Below are positions 1 through 7,912 of a stretch of DNA of 33,495 nucleotides, piece by piece. Origin of the DNA: Photobacterium sp. GB-56 (GTDB taxonomy: Bacteria > Pseudomonadota > Gammaproteobacteria > Enterobacterales > Vibrionaceae); assembly GCF_003026105.1 (NCBI RefSeq), contig NZ_PYNW01000026.1, positions 1 through 33,495 on the forward strand, in the 5' to 3' direction. The translations under genes and the position numbers were made by a program. How positions within the stretch are numbered: the stretch's first letter is position 1; each line of letters begins with the position of its first letter. Under the pieces are notes generated by a model. It made no database searches, had not been told where the DNA came from, and saw nothing but the letters and a program-made list of their open reading frames with translations.

Positions 1-210
1 AGTATTGAAGATGACTCTTTATCTGAAAAAGAGAAATATATTGCAGCAAAAGCAACTGAACTTTTTAATGGTGATGACTTTGCAATAAGCTTTACTCATC
101 CACCTAAAGAAAAAGAAGCTTTGATTGCTGCAAATAATAAAGCTCAAGAAAAAGCAGATTCTGTAAAAAGAGTGATTTATATTGATGGTGCTCACGTACC
201 TGAAGGTTAA
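1..210 (+). CDS. 3' end of a predicted T6SS-linked lipoprotein/immunity-type paralogue (partial)
   Basis: The window opens inside a reading frame whose last 69 codons end at TAA (208-210). The encoded tail (…KEKYIAAKATELFNG…, …PPKEKEALIAAN…, …VIYIDGAH…) aligns almost residue for residue with the C-terminus of the complete lipoprotein gene at 354-1397, so this is the end of a tandem paralogue; signal peptide and body lie outside the window. The two copies differ mainly in the last five or so residues. Seen directly: the homology and the terminator that follows at 220-252. Inferred: same role as the neighbour, an envelope protein of the T6SS locus, perhaps an immunity protein. No function can be assigned from this fragment alone. 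Confidence 0.8.
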   Translation, partial: SIEDDSLSEKEKYIAAKATELFNGDDFAISFTHPPKEKEALIAANNKAQEKADSVKRVIYIDGAHVPEG

Positions 211-219
211 TTATTTTTG

Positions 220-252
220 AGCACTTCCTAAATAAAAAGGAAGCGCTTTTTT
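220..252 (+). terminator. intrinsic terminator of the partial lipoprotein gene
   Basis: A 9-bp stem (220-228 with 239-247, one A/C mismatch) with a 10-nt A-rich loop is followed by a run of T (248-252). It lies 10 nt after the stop codon. The stem sequence AGCACTTCC is nearly the same as that of the terminator at 1427-1461, so promoter-gene-terminator was probably duplicated as a unit. Confidence 0.8.
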
Positions 253-263
253 AATCAATATTA

Positions 264-300
264 AAGCAAATTATTGCCCAATTGTTTTTAGGTGTACTAT
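264..300 (+). promoter_or_regulatory. palindrome plus -10-like box upstream of the lipoprotein gene
   Basis: The half-conserved inverted repeat AAGCAA-ATTA-TTGCCC (264-279) contains the 13-mer GCAAATTATTGCC. The right arm TTGCCC could act as a -35 element: 15 nt further is TACTAT (295-300), a plausible -10. The same 13-mer, 15-nt spacing and TAYTAT box occur upstream of the copy at 32849 and, on the - strand, upstream of the PAAR gene. The spacing is short for a sigma-70 promoter, which would suit an activator bound over the -35 region. The regulator is unknown. Confidence 0.5.
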
Positions 301-475
301 ACGCCATTAAAATCAATTAGCTTCTCAGTCCGTTAAGTTAAGGCCTTAAATGCATGAAAGTAACTATTACTACCCTTCTATTAGTTTTCTCTTTTTTAGC
401 CTTAACCGGTTGCTCAAAAGCAACAGAGCCACAAAAGGCCGATATTGCTGTGTTTGAACAATTTTTATCAGAAAA
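264..475 (+). repeat. direct repeat copy 1: promoter and 5' end of lipoprotein gene
   Basis: About 212 bp covering the palindrome, leader and first 41 codons are repeated in the same orientation at 32760-32970. Over the first roughly 115 coding bases I count only two differences; the leaders differ by scattered substitutions and a 1-nt indel. The genes then diverge strongly through the middle and converge again further on. Confidence 0.85.
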
Positions 476-1397
476 CCCGATATCAAGTATCAACCCTTCT
501 ATTGATATCGCGAGTATCTATCAACCTGGTGATCCACTTTTTGAAGGAGTGTTGAATATTCAGCGTAAGTTATGGGGAAAAGCTGAAAAAACACTTCAAC
601 CTTTAGCTGATAAAAAAAATCCAGAAGCGATGTATTGGTTAGCCACCATTACCTACGGTTCGAGCATATATGATACCCCGAAGGCCGGAAAAATGTTAAT
701 GGAAGCAGCAGAGTTAGGTAACCCCTATGCCGCTCTATTTTTTTCACCAGATAGCCGCTATTGTAATATGTATTTTAAAAAACAATGCAGTGAGAAGTGG
801 GTAGAAAAAGCACAAAAACTGTTTGCAGAACAAGCAAAAACAGGTGACGTTCGTGCCGTTTATTACAGTACGATATTAAAACCAGATTTAACCCACGAGC
901 AATATATTAACGCCATTATCAATGCAGCAGACAATCACTATTATTACCCGCTTGTCGAATATTCGAATCTAATTATCAATGAGAAAAACCCTGACAAGGA
1001 TATGGAAAATATTGCAGTAAAACTTCTTAATTATGCGCAATTTAATAACTTTATACCGGCTATTGACGCTTTGATGGGGTATGAGGGTGAAAAAAAACGT
1101 ACTCAAGGTGAACGGTACAAAAACCTGACAGAGCAAGGAATTAAAATTGGCTCTAACCATGCATGGCGAGTTTATCTATTAAATAGCATTAATGATAAAT
1201 CCTTATCAAGCCAGCAAAAATACTTCATAGCCAAAGCAAGTGAGTTATTTAATGGTTACGATTACGGCATCAGTTTTACTCAACCACCTAAAGAAAAAGA
1301 AGCTTTAATTGCTGCGAATAAAAAAGCTCAAGAAAAGGTAGATTCTGTAAAACAAGTGATTTACATTGATGGCGCTCACCCGCGAGTATTTTATTAA
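354..1397 (+). CDS. predicted outer-membrane lipoprotein, Sel1/TPR-like, T6SS-linked (immunity-type)
   Basis: 347 residues. The N-terminus is a lipoprotein signal peptide ending in lipobox LTGC with acylated Cys20; Ser at +2 favours the outer membrane. The region around residues 88-126 (EAMYWLATITYG…KAGKMLMEAAELGNPYA) has the spacing of a Sel1-like helical repeat, followed by a cysteine pair C137-x7-C145. Paralogous to the fragment at 1-210 and the partial gene at 32849, and distantly similar in layout to the three exported proteins downstream of the effector (29349-32646). The start is supported by AAGG upstream and an identical start in the copy at 32849. Monocistronic, with its own promoter and terminator. 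By analogy it could be immunity against a T6SS toxin acting in the periplasm. An alternative is a surface lipoprotein aiding cell contact, as known for TasL in Aliivibrio fischeri; whether it is related to TasL cannot be judged here. Confidence 0.75.
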   Translation: MKVTITTLLLVFSFLALTGCSKATEPQKADIAVFEQFLSENPISSINPSIDIASIYQPGDPLFEGVLNIQRKLWGKAEKTLQPLADKKNPEAMYWLATITYGSSIYDTPKAGKMLMEAAELGNPYAALFFSPDSRYCNMYFKKQCSEKWVEKAQKLFAEQAKTGDVRAVYYSTILKPDLTHEQYINAIINAADNHYYYPLVEYSNLIINEKNPDKDMENIAVKLLNYAQFNNFIPAIDALMGYEGEKKRTQGERYKNLTEQGIKIGSNHAWRVYLLNSINDKSLSSQQKYFIAKASELFNGYDYGISFTQPPKEKEALIAANKKAQEKVDSVKQVIYIDGAHPRVFY

Positions 1398-1426
1398 TTA
1401 TCTACCCAGTAATTAATATTATTTTT

Positions 1427-1461
1427 AAAGCACTTCCTAATTACTCAAGAAGTGCTTTTTA
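1427..1461 (+). terminator. intrinsic terminator after the lipoprotein gene
   Basis: A perfect 10-bp stem AAAGCACTTC/GAAGTGCTTT (1427-1436 with 1449-1458) with a 12-nt loop, followed by TT-A-TT. On the opposite strand, where it would face the PAAR transcript, the hairpin is present but has only a short T run, so it may act weakly in both directions. Confidence 0.85.
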
Positions 1462-1543
1462 TTCAATTACAACGAGTCAGAAGAAATATTTGTTAGTTCC
1501 TGCTGTTGTACTTAAATGAGAACCAAAGGTTACATCACTACCA

Positions 1544-1897
1544 TTAATTAATATTGACGCCATTACCAAAGTTAACACCACTTCCCATATTTAAGTTGGT
1601 GGCGGTTGATGTGCTTAAACTTACCTGATGAGAACTTGCTTCAAGAAAACAGTTACCACACCCAGTATCAACAAAATCACCTACTCGTGCTAGATTTGTA
1701 CCTAACACATTTGCAGCTCTTGGTGACTGAGCAATAATAGGCCCTTGACCACTACAACTTTTGCTTCCACATGGGCAAGTTGCTATATCACCAACAAGGG
1801 CAACCTTTTGTCCATTTATAATTACACCGCCGTGACCTGATATAACAGAGCCGCCAGTTGTGGTTTTACTGCCAACCGTTATTACGTCATTACTCAT
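1544..1897 (-). CDS. PAAR-domain T6SS spike tip protein
   Basis: 117 residues, the usual length of a free-standing PAAR protein. PAAR proteins cap the VgrG trimer with a sharp cone whose tip is held by a metal ion. Here the N-terminal ~90 residues carry the glycine-rich repeats of the fold (GGSVISGHGGVIINGQKVALVGD…), a Cys cluster (CPCGSKSC) and a late CGNC, all potential metal ligands. The last ~25 residues are a low-complexity Ser/Thr/Asn/Gly tail (…NLNMGSGVNFGNGVNIN) beyond the fold. ATG at 1897 is preceded by AAGGG. It lies downstream of tssM on the same strand but 317 bp away, with its own promoter-like element (1927-1963), so it is probably transcribed separately. No toxin domain is fused, so any cargo would be non-covalent. 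Confidence 0.93.
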   Translation of the reverse strand: MSNDVITVGSKTTTGGSVISGHGGVIINGQKVALVGDIATCPCGSKSCSGQGPIIAQSPRAANVLGTNLARVGDFVDTGCGNCFLEASSHQVSLSTSTATNLNMGSGVNFGNGVNIN

Positions 1898-1926
1898 CAG
1901 ATAGCCCTTTAAATTTACTGAACGTA

Positions 1927-1963
1927 ATAATACTAAATAATGTACGTAGGCAATAATTTGCCC
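1927..1963 (-). promoter_or_regulatory. palindrome plus -10-like box upstream of the PAAR gene
   Basis: Read on the - strand: GGGCAA-ATTA-TTGCCT (1963-1948), 15 nt, then TATTAT (1932-1927), 30 nt before the PAAR start. The core GCAAATTATTGCC is identical to the 13-mer upstream of both lipoprotein genes, with the same 15-nt distance to the -10-like box. This suggests co-regulation of the PAAR tip with the lipoproteins. Confidence 0.5.
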
Positions 1964-2214
1964 GAATTTCTGAAATATTTATAGCAACCAATTTACTCTT
2001 AAAAACCTAGTCATATCTATTTCCGCCATAATTTTCTGTTTTCCCTAACCTTTCAGCTCATACCGGATAATAGAACGATAAAAGGAGTAATGTAACAATG
2101 CACATTAATCCCCAATTTTATCTACATCATCGAAAGACAAAAAATTAGAAAGTTAACTTAGATCAAATCATGGTAAGAAGCGAAATGACTCGCCTCCTAC
2201 CATTTTCTAATTGA
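1964..2214. other. non-coding stretch between PAAR and tssM
   Basis: Together with 1898-1963 this makes a 317-bp gap. It holds the PAAR promoter element, a hairpin just beyond tssM (2172-2201) and otherwise AT-rich sequence with no credible gene. In V. cholerae the gene after vasK (tssM) is vasL, a TssA-like accessory; it is not present here. Confidence 0.6.
2172..2201 (-). terminator. hairpin after tssM, possible end of the core operon
   Basis: On the - strand RNA a 12-bp stem (2201-2190 with 2183-2172, two G-U pairs) with a 6-nt loop starts 13 nt after the tssM stop codon. On the + strand those two positions would be A/C mismatches, so the structure belongs to the leftward transcript. No U-run follows, so it may be a factor-dependent terminator or a 3'-end stabiliser. 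Confidence 0.45.
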
Positions 2215-5200
2215 TTAATACAACGTCTTACTTAATTTAAAATTCTTAAACAAAGACGTAGTAAAAGGATTGGCATCCGCTTCCGAATTTAAACGATAAA
2301 CGACATTCCCACTATCAAGCGCAAATTTATAATCCACACTAGTAGAACTTGCGCTTACAACTTCTCCTTTTTCTAATAATCGGAAGAATGCCCAAGGCCC
2401 TTGAACAGTAACAGCTCTTGGTGACAAGTTTGCTGCCGAAGGCACTAAAGAAAGCTTGGAAATTGCCGTTTCTCGGAGAGTATTTGGCCATATAACCTCT
2501 GTAGGATGACGCGGGCCATGACTAAACTCGATATATTGACCATCAACATTAATAACACTACGAAGTTGATTTGCACTCAAACTAACAGGCTCAATTGTAA
2601 ACTCGACATCCAACAGTCCTTTACGGTTAAAAAATGCATGTTGAATTTTCTTAGCGCTCTCAAATTGCTTTAGCACATCACCACGTAATATTGAGTTTTC
2701 ACCATTATTTCCTAAAGAAATATTGTCATCAATAAATAGCTTCAGATCATTTTTATAGAAATTATCCAATGTTCCATTAGGCGCAAAAAATGACTCAAAG
2801 TCTTTTAATGATACATCTTTCGACGCATTATGATTAAATGGATAGCGTGTTATCAGCTTCTCTTGATATTCTTTATAAACATCATTTTGCCAACGAACTT
2901 CTACATACTTAATTGCTTCTTGTTTTAGTACATACCAACTCTCATCAGCAATACCTTTTACTATGGTATCAAGCGGTGCTGGCAAATTTGTCGCCATTTG
3001 GTTTAATGCGAAAATTGGATCGTTATTTTTTAATGCTAATCTTTCCTTCGTTGCTTCTAGTGCAGCTTTTCCTTTATCAGGAGCATCTTGAATTGCTTTC
3101 ATGTAATGATAAAGTTTTTGTACCGAAGACATGACTTCTTGTAAGTATGCAGGTTGATTACCATTTTTTTCTAACATTGAATCTATATCAGCAAACGGCA
3201 ATGCAATCGAAGAAGCAACACGGTATTGAGGAGATTTCATCATTGCTAAACGCGCATCATCATTTTCAGATAACTTAGGAAATAGCCTTGTGTTAACGTC
3301 AACAGTTTTAACAAAACGTTCTATTGGCTGATTATGACCAACCAGGTTCCCTAAAATACTTACCGCTTCATCAATATCTGAGAAATATTTTATATCTAAG
3401 TTATTAAGAGCAAGCTGCCAAGTATTTATGTAATCTTCTACATATAGATCACGAATTTTATTACGTAAAACCTGCTTATCTTCTTCACTAAATTTCGCAA
3501 CTGTTGATTCGCCAAGAACCCAACTGTCAGCCAACGCGATATCAGATAAAGATTCAACCTTAGGTAAAAAGTAGCTATTAAAACCTTTGCGGGTTAACAA
3601 TTGTGAAATAACAAGCGCATTATCTTGAATACGCTCTTCGAAAACAGATTCAAACATTGGTCCAACAGACTTCTTCAAATTTAGCGGTGCACCTAAAGTT
3701 TCAGCAGCTGAACGTTTTAAACTGTCATAAACACGATCCGCCAGAGCAACAGAGCTAAGAGCGCTTTGTGTATTGCCAATTAAGTTATCATAAGGTTTTA
3801 ATACTGCGGCCGCACTCTTATTTCTTTGATTTCGCAGTCCCTGTAAATCAGTGTGCAACAAAGCATAATTTAAGTGTTCTAATAGCTGATCTTGAGTTTT
3901 TGCATCATTAGGAAATGCGTTTTGCCATAAGCTCGAAAAGTAACCTAATACAACATTATTTTGGCGACCACTGAGATCTGTTAGCATTCTAAAAGTACGT
4001 AATGCAGCCAGCTCTTGTTGCTCTGAATCAGCATTTTTCATATCCAAAGCAAGTTGCTTCATTAATGCAGGTAAAAAACGAAACTGTAAAAGACCTAAAT
4101 ACGTTTCTTCTACCTTAGGTCCAATAGCGTGCCCCTGATATAACCCCATATCAGATAAATATTTTGACTTATCTTGAAACACTCCAAATTCTAAGGTGGC
4201 ATTGCGAATTGAATTTAATGGCTCTAATAGCTCCTGCTCCGTTCGCATCAATTTCACATCAGAATATTCATTCTTAAATTCACTAACTTGCTCAAGAACA
4301 GCGTTTTGATGTGAGATATTCTGCTGATAATAACGTTGCCAGCTACCAATTAAGAGAACAGAAGCAATTGAACAAGTGAGAACAGATACAGCCATCACCT
4401 TTCGTTTGTGCTTTATCACACGCAAACTATCTGACGCTATACCCGCCTCAGGATATATAACTTCACTAAAAAGTTTCTTAATAAAGTAAGTCGTTGAGTT
4501 TTTCGAGTGCTGCGCACTGTTAATGCTATTCGACAGCCCATATCGTCGGGAAGAAGCATCAACAAATACATCTGTTGGTACGCCCTGTTGATAAACAGAC
4601 AGAAAGTACATACCACGAATAAGGGCCGGTGTTGAAAATTGGTCACTAACAAAAGCATCATTTAATAGCTGCTTTAGTATGTGATGTAAGCCTGCTATCT
4701 GGCGAGAGAAGCTATAAATGGCAGCCCTATCATCACTATCCGTTGCGTGACGCAATGCCGCAGGCAAAGAGTCATTAATTCGATTGATAAACTCTTCATA
4801 ATCATTATCGAATTCAGTCAGCCATTTATCAAAGTCTTCAACAGTATCAAGCGAGAATGTAAACCCCATGACTTCTTCACGTTGGCTTTGAGTATAGCTT
4901 CGGAAATAGGGTTCAAAACCATGCAAAAGGTCAAACTTTGTCAACGTTATATATACAGGCATACGGGTAGAGAGAATTTCCATTAATTCCCTCAAACGTG
5001 CACGCAAAAGGTTCGCGTACGCACGACGTTCCGATACCGTAGAGCTCGCTAAGTGCTCAATATCTAGAGCAATAACAACACCGTTTAATGGACGCTGAGA
5101 TCGTGTTTTTTCAAGCCAGTTAACAAAGTTTAACCAAAGACGACGCTCCATCTCGCCATCATTATCTTTCTCATTTTGGCGCTGCGTTAACAACTCCCCA

Positions 5201-5754
5201 TCAGGATCAATTAATACTGCATCATCGCCAATCCACCAGTCAAAAGAATAAGGGTTTTCACTTTTCTTACCCGAGGCTCTCATTACATTTGAAAATACAA
5301 AATCTTGGCTTGAACGGTTAATTAAGCTTGTTTTGCCTGCATTCTCTAGACCTAGCACCAGATACCAAGGTAAGGAATAAAGGTAGTTACGCTTATTTAA
5401 ACTGTGTTTCAACTCCCCCATCACTTGGTTTAATTCTGTTTCTTGACGCTCTTCTAAACGCTTTATCGGATCGTCAAGTAACCTTTCTTCACGATCTTTA
5501 TCTTTGTGAATACGTTTCAAACTGCGCCATTGCATAAATCCCCATACTGCAAAACAGCATAAGGAAAAAATAACACTCATAACGATACGAGAAGCCACAG
5601 AGGTGAATGGTTGTTGGTCACCAATTTTTAACCATGGGCCTGCCCACCAAATGGCAACATTAATCAGAATAAAGATTGTAAACATAAGCATAGGCATTGA
5701 TGATTTAACACCTGAAAGAAGCCTATTTATGAGCGGTCTTATTAAATTCAACAT
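2215..5754 (-). CDS. tssM: TssM (IcmF/VasK), inner-membrane T6SS complex subunit
   Basis: With TssL and TssJ, TssM forms the trans-envelope channel. About 1179 residues, normal for the family. Seen: two N-terminal membrane segments (…MLMFTIFILINVAIWWAG… and …IVMSVIFSLCCFAVWGF…), a cytoplasmic NTPase-like domain with Walker A GLENAGKTS, a third membrane segment near residue 470 (…VLTCSIASVLLIGSW…), then a long periplasmic part with the IcmF-related and C-terminal domains. I chose the ATG at 5754, which has GGGA about 10 nt upstream. The frame extends 10 codons to a TTG at 5784 inside tssA, which is less likely. Last gene of the leftward operon, 16 nt after tssA. Confidence 0.96.
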   Translation of the reverse strand: MLNLIRPLINRLLSGVKSSMPMLMFTIFILINVAIWWAGPWLKIGDQQPFTSVASRIVMSVIFSLCCFAVWGFMQWRSLKRIHKDKDREERLLDDPIKRLEERQETELNQVMGELKHSLNKRNYLYSLPWYLVLGLENAGKTSLINRSSQDFVFSNVMRASGKKSENPYSFDWWIGDDAVLIDPDGELLTQRQNEKDNDGEMERRLWLNFVNWLEKTRSQRPLNGVVIALDIEHLASSTVSERRAYANLLRARLRELMEILSTRMPVYITLTKFDLLHGFEPYFRSYTQSQREEVMGFTFSLDTVEDFDKWLTEFDNDYEEFINRINDSLPAALRHATDSDDRAAIYSFSRQIAGLHHILKQLLNDAFVSDQFSTPALIRGMYFLSVYQQGVPTDVFVDASSRRYGLSNSINSAQHSKNSTTYFIKKLFSEVIYPEAGIASDSLRVIKHKRKVMAVSVLTCSIASVLLIGSWQRYYQQNISHQNAVLEQVSEFKNEYSDVKLMRTEQELLEPLNSIRNATLEFGVFQDKSKYLSDMGLYQGHAIGPKVEETYLGLLQFRFLPALMKQLALDMKNADSEQQELAALRTFRMLTDLSGRQNNVVLGYFSSLWQNAFPNDAKTQDQLLEHLNYALLHTDLQGLRNQRNKSAAAVLKPYDNLIGNTQSALSSVALADRVYDSLKRSAAETLGAPLNLKKSVGPMFESVFEERIQDNALVISQLLTRKGFNSYFLPKVESLSDIALADSWVLGESTVAKFSEEDKQVLRNKIRDLYVEDYINTWQLALNNLDIKYFSDIDEAVSILGNLVGHNQPIERFVKTVDVNTRLFPKLSENDDARLAMMKSPQYRVASSIALPFADIDSMLEKNGNQPAYLQEVMSSVQKLYHYMKAIQDAPDKGKAALEATKERLALKNNDPIFALNQMATNLPAPLDTIVKGIADESWYVLKQEAIKYVEVRWQNDVYKEYQEKLITRYPFNHNASKDVSLKDFESFFAPNGTLDNFYKNDLKLFIDDNISLGNNGENSILRGDVLKQFESAKKIQHAFFNRKGLLDVEFTIEPVSLSANQLRSVINVDGQYIEFSHGPRHPTEVIWPNTLRETAISKLSLVPSAANLSPRAVTVQGPWAFFRLLEKGEVVSASSTSVDYKFALDSGNVVYRLNSEADANPFTTSLFKNFKLSKTLY

Positions 5755-5770
5755 ATGATATTTCCCGGTG

Positions 5771-7225
5771 TTATTGTTCGGCAATATTATTTTTAAGTTG
5801 GGCGAGTAATGATGGTTCCCATTCAGTCACCGACATTTCATTAACTTGCCGATATAACGTCTGGTATTGCACCGTTGCCATAGAAGAGAGTGAATGAGCT
5901 TCCATGACATCTGCAGATAGTAATCGCCAATAGAAAGCATCTCTGGGTTCTGTCGCTTGTGATAATCCTTCATCAAGCATGCTTAAGGCTGGTGCTATTC
6001 CTTCATCATCAGCTAACTGTAATGCCTCTGTACGCTTTTCATTCCAGCTACCTTGTTGAGTAATTTGAGCAACTTTAACGCTTTTATCTTGGTTAAGAAG
6101 CCAAGCGATTGTAGCTTCACTTGCAAAAGGAACTTGTCCTTTGAATGAATAAGTCAGTAGTGCTGGTAAGCGATCAACAAATGACTGAAGTTCATCTTTA
6201 ATAATTGAAGCCCAATCATCCAACCCTAACGCCTTGGCAATACGAAAACTAAGAAAGTGTCCATCTAACCAATAAGGTGACTTAGTTAAACTTTCTTCAA
6301 CGCGACTCCACAATTCAATATCCGCACCACGCTGTAAAGACTCTTCATAATCACTTATACGATCTGATGAAACGGGCATTAGTTGCGTTTCTTTTTGAGC
6401 ATTTGCATCTGGTAAGGTATTGATTGAAAACCACATAGCAAAACGACGCACACGAATACTCAGCTTTATTGCATCACTACCAAGTTCATTTAGCGAATCT
6501 ACCGCTTTCAATAACGAATTTTTAAAAGCACGCTCACTGCTGTTATCTATATCTAAATTAGGAATAGAAACCGGGGTTCCAGTCGACGTCTGACTCGTAA
6601 TGACTGAAGATGACGAAACAGCAACATCTTGTGATGGTTGTGGAGCTTTAATTTTATTCTCATGATTATCACGACCAGCCTGTCCCAAGTTAACGCGAAC
6701 ACGCGCAGAAATATCGTTAATAATATCCACAGGCAGTGATAGCGAAGATGCTTGATTATCGAGCTCTTCAAGTAATGCCTCCAACACTTGTTTTAAATCA
6801 CTGTTGAATAGGCTCCAATCTAACTTGTCTGCGGCAACATACGTTCTCTGACAAATTTGATTAAAGAATTTTTTGCGGTGTATTTCACCACGCGCCCCTG
6901 GAAATGGTTGGCATTCAAGCCAAAAATTAGAGAGAAAATCAACCAATACACCTATCGACAATGAAAAACGCTCTGGTGTTGCCTGATGCTGTAAACATTG
7001 CATCAATACGGTCAGTAATTTCAGATCCTTGGTGTGCTCTGAAAGTAAGCTTACGGCACAACTTTCCACTTCATGCCATTGCACTTCTCCATGAGAAAGA
7101 GTACCGACCTTCATCATCTGATCATCGATAAAATTTAATTGAGGATGATCTCTTAAACGCTCTCCTACTGGGTTATCCGGTGATATCGGAGCGAGAAGTT
7201 GCTCCCTTAAAGTTCCCTTCAACAT
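5771..7225 (-). CDS. tssA: TssA (ImpA/VasJ) baseplate/sheath assembly protein
   Basis: 484 residues. The N-terminal region (LLAPISPDNPVGERLRDHPQLNFIDDQ…) is the ImpA-N domain typical of TssA, followed by a variable Ser/Thr-rich linker around residues 190-220 and a C-terminal helical part like V. cholerae VasJ. TssA primes assembly of baseplate, tail tube and sheath. The ribosome site GGAG overlaps the stop codon of the preceding tagO gene, 9 nt upstream, indicating translational coupling. Gene order tagO-tssA-tssM matches V. cholerae VCA0118-0119-0120. Confidence 0.93.
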   Translation of the reverse strand: MLKGTLREQLLAPISPDNPVGERLRDHPQLNFIDDQMMKVGTLSHGEVQWHEVESCAVSLLSEHTKDLKLLTVLMQCLQHQATPERFSLSIGVLVDFLSNFWLECQPFPGARGEIHRKKFFNQICQRTYVAADKLDWSLFNSDLKQVLEALLEELDNQASSLSLPVDIINDISARVRVNLGQAGRDNHENKIKAPQPSQDVAVSSSSVITSQTSTGTPVSIPNLDIDNSSERAFKNSLLKAVDSLNELGSDAIKLSIRVRRFAMWFSINTLPDANAQKETQLMPVSSDRISDYEESLQRGADIELWSRVEESLTKSPYWLDGHFLSFRIAKALGLDDWASIIKDELQSFVDRLPALLTYSFKGQVPFASEATIAWLLNQDKSVKVAQITQQGSWNEKRTEALQLADDEGIAPALSMLDEGLSQATEPRDAFYWRLLSADVMEAHSLSSMATVQYQTLYRQVNEMSVTEWEPSLLAQLKNNIAEQ

Positions 7226-7234
7226 GATTCACTC

Positions 7235-7912
7235 CTACCAGCGACAATTTTCACGCATCGGCTCTAAGGCCTCTGCTAGATTGGAGTTATCAAATTCCAG
7301 ATGATCAATATCAGCCACATTTGAACGTAAAATTAATTGCGGTGAAGAAATCATCGCTTTTATTGCTCTAATAGCAGGTAAACCTCGTCCAGAACGTAAT
7401 ACATACCCTGTTTCATCACTCATCCACTCTTGTGTAATAACAGGAGAACCCGGTATTGATAGTTCAACTTTTCCTGCTTTAACCGGAGTCGGTAAGATCA
7501 ATTCGGCACGGGTGATTTTTTCATAACACTCCAACATCAAAATTGGGGCTTTCTGATCTTTTAGCTGCTCTGATGAACGAACAGCAGCAGACGTTAACCA
7601 CATTCGAGAAGCCTGATTACTGCTATCTAACTGATGAAAAATAAACCCTGATCTTTTATCCCGTTTTTTCTCACTATCAACGGCACGAAGCCATGACGAT
7701 GGATATTTCACATCTGCTTGACTGATCGACACTTGCTCTACAGGTGTATCAAAAATAGCGTCAAAGCACTGTAACCGCTCAAGTTTAGAAGGGATATCAC
7801 GACAAGCTTCAGCGCGACTCAACTTGGTTTGCGTACTCGGTTGAGAAAAAACAGTCATAGAAAAGGTGTTCAACCCGATCAGTAACGTATATATCATCCA
7901 CGACTTTTTCAT
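7235..7912 (-). CDS. tagO: TagO/VasI family T6SS-associated exported protein
   Basis: 225 residues with a Sec signal peptide (MKKSWMIYTLLIGLNTFSMTVFS) and, just after it, the motif C-R-D-I-x5-RLQCFD, a cysteine pair characteristic of this family (V. cholerae VasI, VCA0118 type). It is predicted to be periplasmic; its exact role in the secretion apparatus is not settled. The start overlaps the vasH stop codon in an ATGA, so the two are translationally coupled. Position between vasH and tssA is the same as in V. cholerae. Confidence 0.88.
   Translation of the reverse strand: MKKSWMIYTLLIGLNTFSMTVFSQPSTQTKLSRAEACRDIPSKLERLQCFDAIFDTPVEQVSISQADVKYPSSWLRAVDSEKKRDKRSGFIFHQLDSSNQASRMWLTSAAVRSSEQLKDQKAPILMLECYEKITRAELILPTPVKAGKVELSIPGSPVITQEWMSDETGYVLRSGRGLPAIRAIKAMISSPQLILRSNVADIDHLEFDNSNLAEALEPMRENCRW

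Noticed and set aside
290..305. GG-N10-GC at 291-304 as a sigma-54 promoter of the lipoprotein gene
   Set aside because: The boxes do not resemble TGGCAC/TTGCA, and in the copy at 32787-32801 the spacing is 11, so it is not conserved; the palindrome would also be too near.
2098..2148. 16-codon frame after AAAGGAG between PAAR and tssM
   Set aside because: Too short and with no recognisable features; spacing is acceptable but a chance match is likely.
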